A stretch of 32,506 bases of DNA. Origin: Oscillospiraceae bacterium (GTDB lineage Bacteria > Bacillota > Clostridia > Oscillospirales > Acutalibacteraceae). The position numbers were made by a program, and so were the translations under genes. Location of the stretch: assembly GCA_902796905.1 (NCBI GenBank), contig CADBQU010000014.1, positions 1 through 32,506 on the forward strand, read 5' to 3'. Positions 31,382 through 32,506 of this stretch are shown piece by piece. The notes below the pieces were generated by a model. That model saw only the letters and a list, made by a program, of their open reading frames with translations, was not told the origin of the DNA and made no database searches. How positions within the stretch are numbered: the stretch's first letter is position 1; each line of letters begins with the position of its first letter.

Positions 31382-32228
31382 TTCCGGTAACAACCAAAGT
31401 GGAAATACCGGGATTGATTTCCCATTCGCCGGTAGTTGTGTTTTGGGTGTAGGTTGCGGCGGGAACCGTAATTTGGCCGGATACCGTTTGGAATTCTCCG
31501 GTAGAGGCATTGTAGGTGTAGTTTGTGGGAGAAGCCCAGGCGTTGCCGTTAAATGTTACGCTTAAATTGCTCAAAATAGGATTAAAGGTATCGGTTAAGG
31601 TTACGGCGTCGGACGCGTCGGCTGCCGAATTTCCGGTATTTTGAATAAGGAACGTATAGGTTAAAGTTCCGTTTTCGTTAACCGTAGTAGGCGAAACCGA
31701 TTTGCTGATAGTTAAGGCAGGTTCGGTACCGGCTGTAATGGTTTCGGTTGCGGTTACGTTTTCGGCTAAACCGCCGCCGGAGATTGTTGCGGTATTTACT
31801 ACCGTACCGCCGGTTGTAGGTGTGGCAAAAGAGTTAACCCTTGCCTGATAAATTATAGTGGCGTTTCCGTTTGCCGGAACGCTTATACCCGTAACGGTTA
31901 AAGGAGAAGTATTGCTTATTGTAGGGGTAGCCTGCAAAGTTCCGTTGGTGTAGTATTGCAAAGTTCCGGTGTTATAGGTTAACGGCACTACTGTTTGAGA
32001 ATTATAGGTGTAAGAGCCTAAATTATCGGTTAAAGTAAGATTTGTTAAAGCGGTGCTGCCGGAATTTATTAAATTTATAACATAGGTTACGTTATCACCG
32101 GGAGTATAGGTTTGATTAACAGCGGTTTTGGTGGACTGCAACACCGTAACCAATTCTCCCGTTACGGTATTGGAAGTTGTGCTTAAACCGTTATAGTTTA
32201 ATGTTGCCTGATTATAAAAAGTTGCCAA
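31374..32228 (-). CDS. DUF11-repeat (conserved repeat domain) protein without signal peptide
   Basis: A 284-residue Thr/Ser/Asn-rich, Lys-poor, beta-strand protein with two DUF11-type modules: residues about 30-150 (KTAVNQTYTPGDNVTYVINL ... ISVPANGNATIIYQA ... NTATISGGG) and about 168-280 (LTISKSVSPTTVNENGTLTYTF ... LTDTF). Such modules are usually on secreted surface proteins, but no signal peptide, sortase motif or membrane helix is seen; the N-terminus MATFYNQATLNYNG starts directly in a beta-strand domain. I recall similar unsecreted proteins in many gut Clostridia, possibly spore- or surface-associated. The start is TTG at 32228 with a very strong GAGGTGAT 5 nt upstream, which decides it. 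Base composition is visibly richer in G+C than its neighbours. Confidence 0.8.
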   Translation of the reverse strand: MATFYNQATLNYNGLSTTSNTVTGELVTVLQSTKTAVNQTYTPGDNVTYVINLINSGSTALTNLTLTDNLGSYTYNSQTVVPLTYNTGTLQYYTNGTLQATPTISNTSPLTVTGISVPANGNATIIYQARVNSFATPTTGGTVVNTATISGGGLAENVTATETITAGTEPALTISKSVSPTTVNENGTLTYTFLIQNTGNSAADASDAVTLTDTFNPILSNLSVTFNGNAWASPTNYTYNASTGEFQTVSGQITVPAATYTQNTTTGEWEINPGISTLVVTGTV

Positions 32229-32322
32229 AGTATATCACCTCAAAAAATAAGAAATAAATTTAAAAATACCAATACAGGTAAACTGTAAAAGAAAACATAA
32301 AGGAAAGCTATTGCTTTCTTTA

Positions 32323-32351
32323 TATTATATGAGGTCTTATTTTTTTAGGTA
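32323..32351 (-). promoter_or_regulatory. possible sigma-K-like promoter of the DUF11 gene
   Basis: On the minus strand, TACC (32351-32348), 16 bp, CATATAATA (32331-32323) fits the sporulation sigma-K form mACm-N16-CATAnnnTA with one mismatch. The -10 also contains TATAAT, but the matching sigma-A -35 would be poor. A short hairpin (GAAAGC/GCTTTC, 32303-32318) would sit at the RNA 5' end. Confidence 0.35.
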
Positions 32352-32397
32352 CTGAAGTTTTTATTAAAAATATTGCGTAAAAACGGTTTAAAAAGTA

Positions 32398-32430
32398 TTT
32401 GCGTTTAGACAATACAATGAGGGTACAATA
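32398..32430 (-). repeat. right copy of the 33-bp inverted repeat shared with 61-93
   Basis: The reverse complement of these bases matches 61-93 at 29 of 33 positions. The copy here also sits inside a 10-bp inverted pair, AAAAAGTATT...AATACTTTTT, spanning about 32388-32436. Confidence 0.6.
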
Positions 32431-32444
32431 CTTTTTTGAAGAAA

Positions 32445-32506
32445 CGGCGCCGTTATCGGCATTGTTGCCCTTCGCTCACAATACGTCAGTATTCCTCGGT
32501 CGGGCG
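32445..32506. other. GC-rich unresolved sequence cut by the right edge
   Basis: The last 60 bp are much richer in G+C than the AT-rich intergenic DNA around them, with small palindromes (CGGCGCCG, GCCGTTATCGGC) and AATAC/GTATT arms. It may be the start of another structured element or a gene end; too little is visible to decide. Confidence 0.35.

Noticed and set aside
1..32506. CRISPR array or insertion sequence
   Set aside because: No regularly spaced identical repeats, no cas genes, no transposase-like ORF. The repeated elements are dispersed singly and differ in sequence.

Overview
The window looks like chromosomal DNA from an AT-rich, low-GC Gram-positive bacterium, most likely a gut-type clostridium. 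The reasons are the parA-parB-serS order, a YtrA-type GntR regulator with its ABC exporter, a YabE-like G5/3D cell-wall protein, a Gx-transporter/NusG-II pair, an ECF S component behind a THF-type riboswitch, a serine/threonine-rich DUF11-repeat protein, near-consensus sigma-A promoters with 16-17 bp spacers, and frequent TTG start codons. No phage, insertion-sequence transposase, CRISPR array, rRNA or tRNA gene was seen.

Layout. 1-73 is the tail of an unknown gene. 465-3535 (+) is parA, parB and serS behind one strong promoter. 3901-6889 (+) is gntR, an ABC ATPase and its permease, with a dyad operator at the promoter. 7089-14549 (-) holds, in reverse order of transcription, a G5/3D cell-wall protein, htpG, a YdcF/SanA-like protein, asnB, a Gx-type membrane protein and a NusG domain II protein. 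14550-15267 is a divergent regulatory region with a promoter and a THF (tetrahydrofolate) riboswitch-like leader for a FolT-type S component (15268-16086). It is followed on + by a polytopic GT-C-like membrane protein, a polysaccharide deacetylase lipoprotein, a BlaI-type repressor, rsmI and a broken diacylglycerol kinase-family gene (21624-22515). A LysR regulator (-) and an aspartate aminotransferase-family gene (+) diverge at 23709-23855. A U32 peptidase-family protein and a Ca2+-type P-type ATPase with an unusual long charged tail follow, and the window ends in a DUF11-repeat protein on -.

The most striking feature is not a gene. Eleven intergenic elements of about 75-95 bp (starting at 178, 3554, 6899, 8639, 10771, 13542, 19991, 21431, 22690, 25186 and 27651) share one architecture: an outer GC-rich stem enclosing exactly three hairpins, usually with no unpaired base between the stems, so each can fold into a perfect four-way junction as RNA or as a DNA cruciform. 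Stem sequences differ between copies with the pairing preserved, the order of hairpins is reversed in some copies, and every copy lies in a gap that follows at least one gene 3' end. Neither divergent promoter gap has one. I know of no named family that matches, and this is the best candidate for an undescribed system here.

A second notable structure is the THF riboswitch-like leader, whose 5' and 3' halves are separated by an unusually long AU-rich P4 arm. All product names rest on motifs read by eye. No database search was run.
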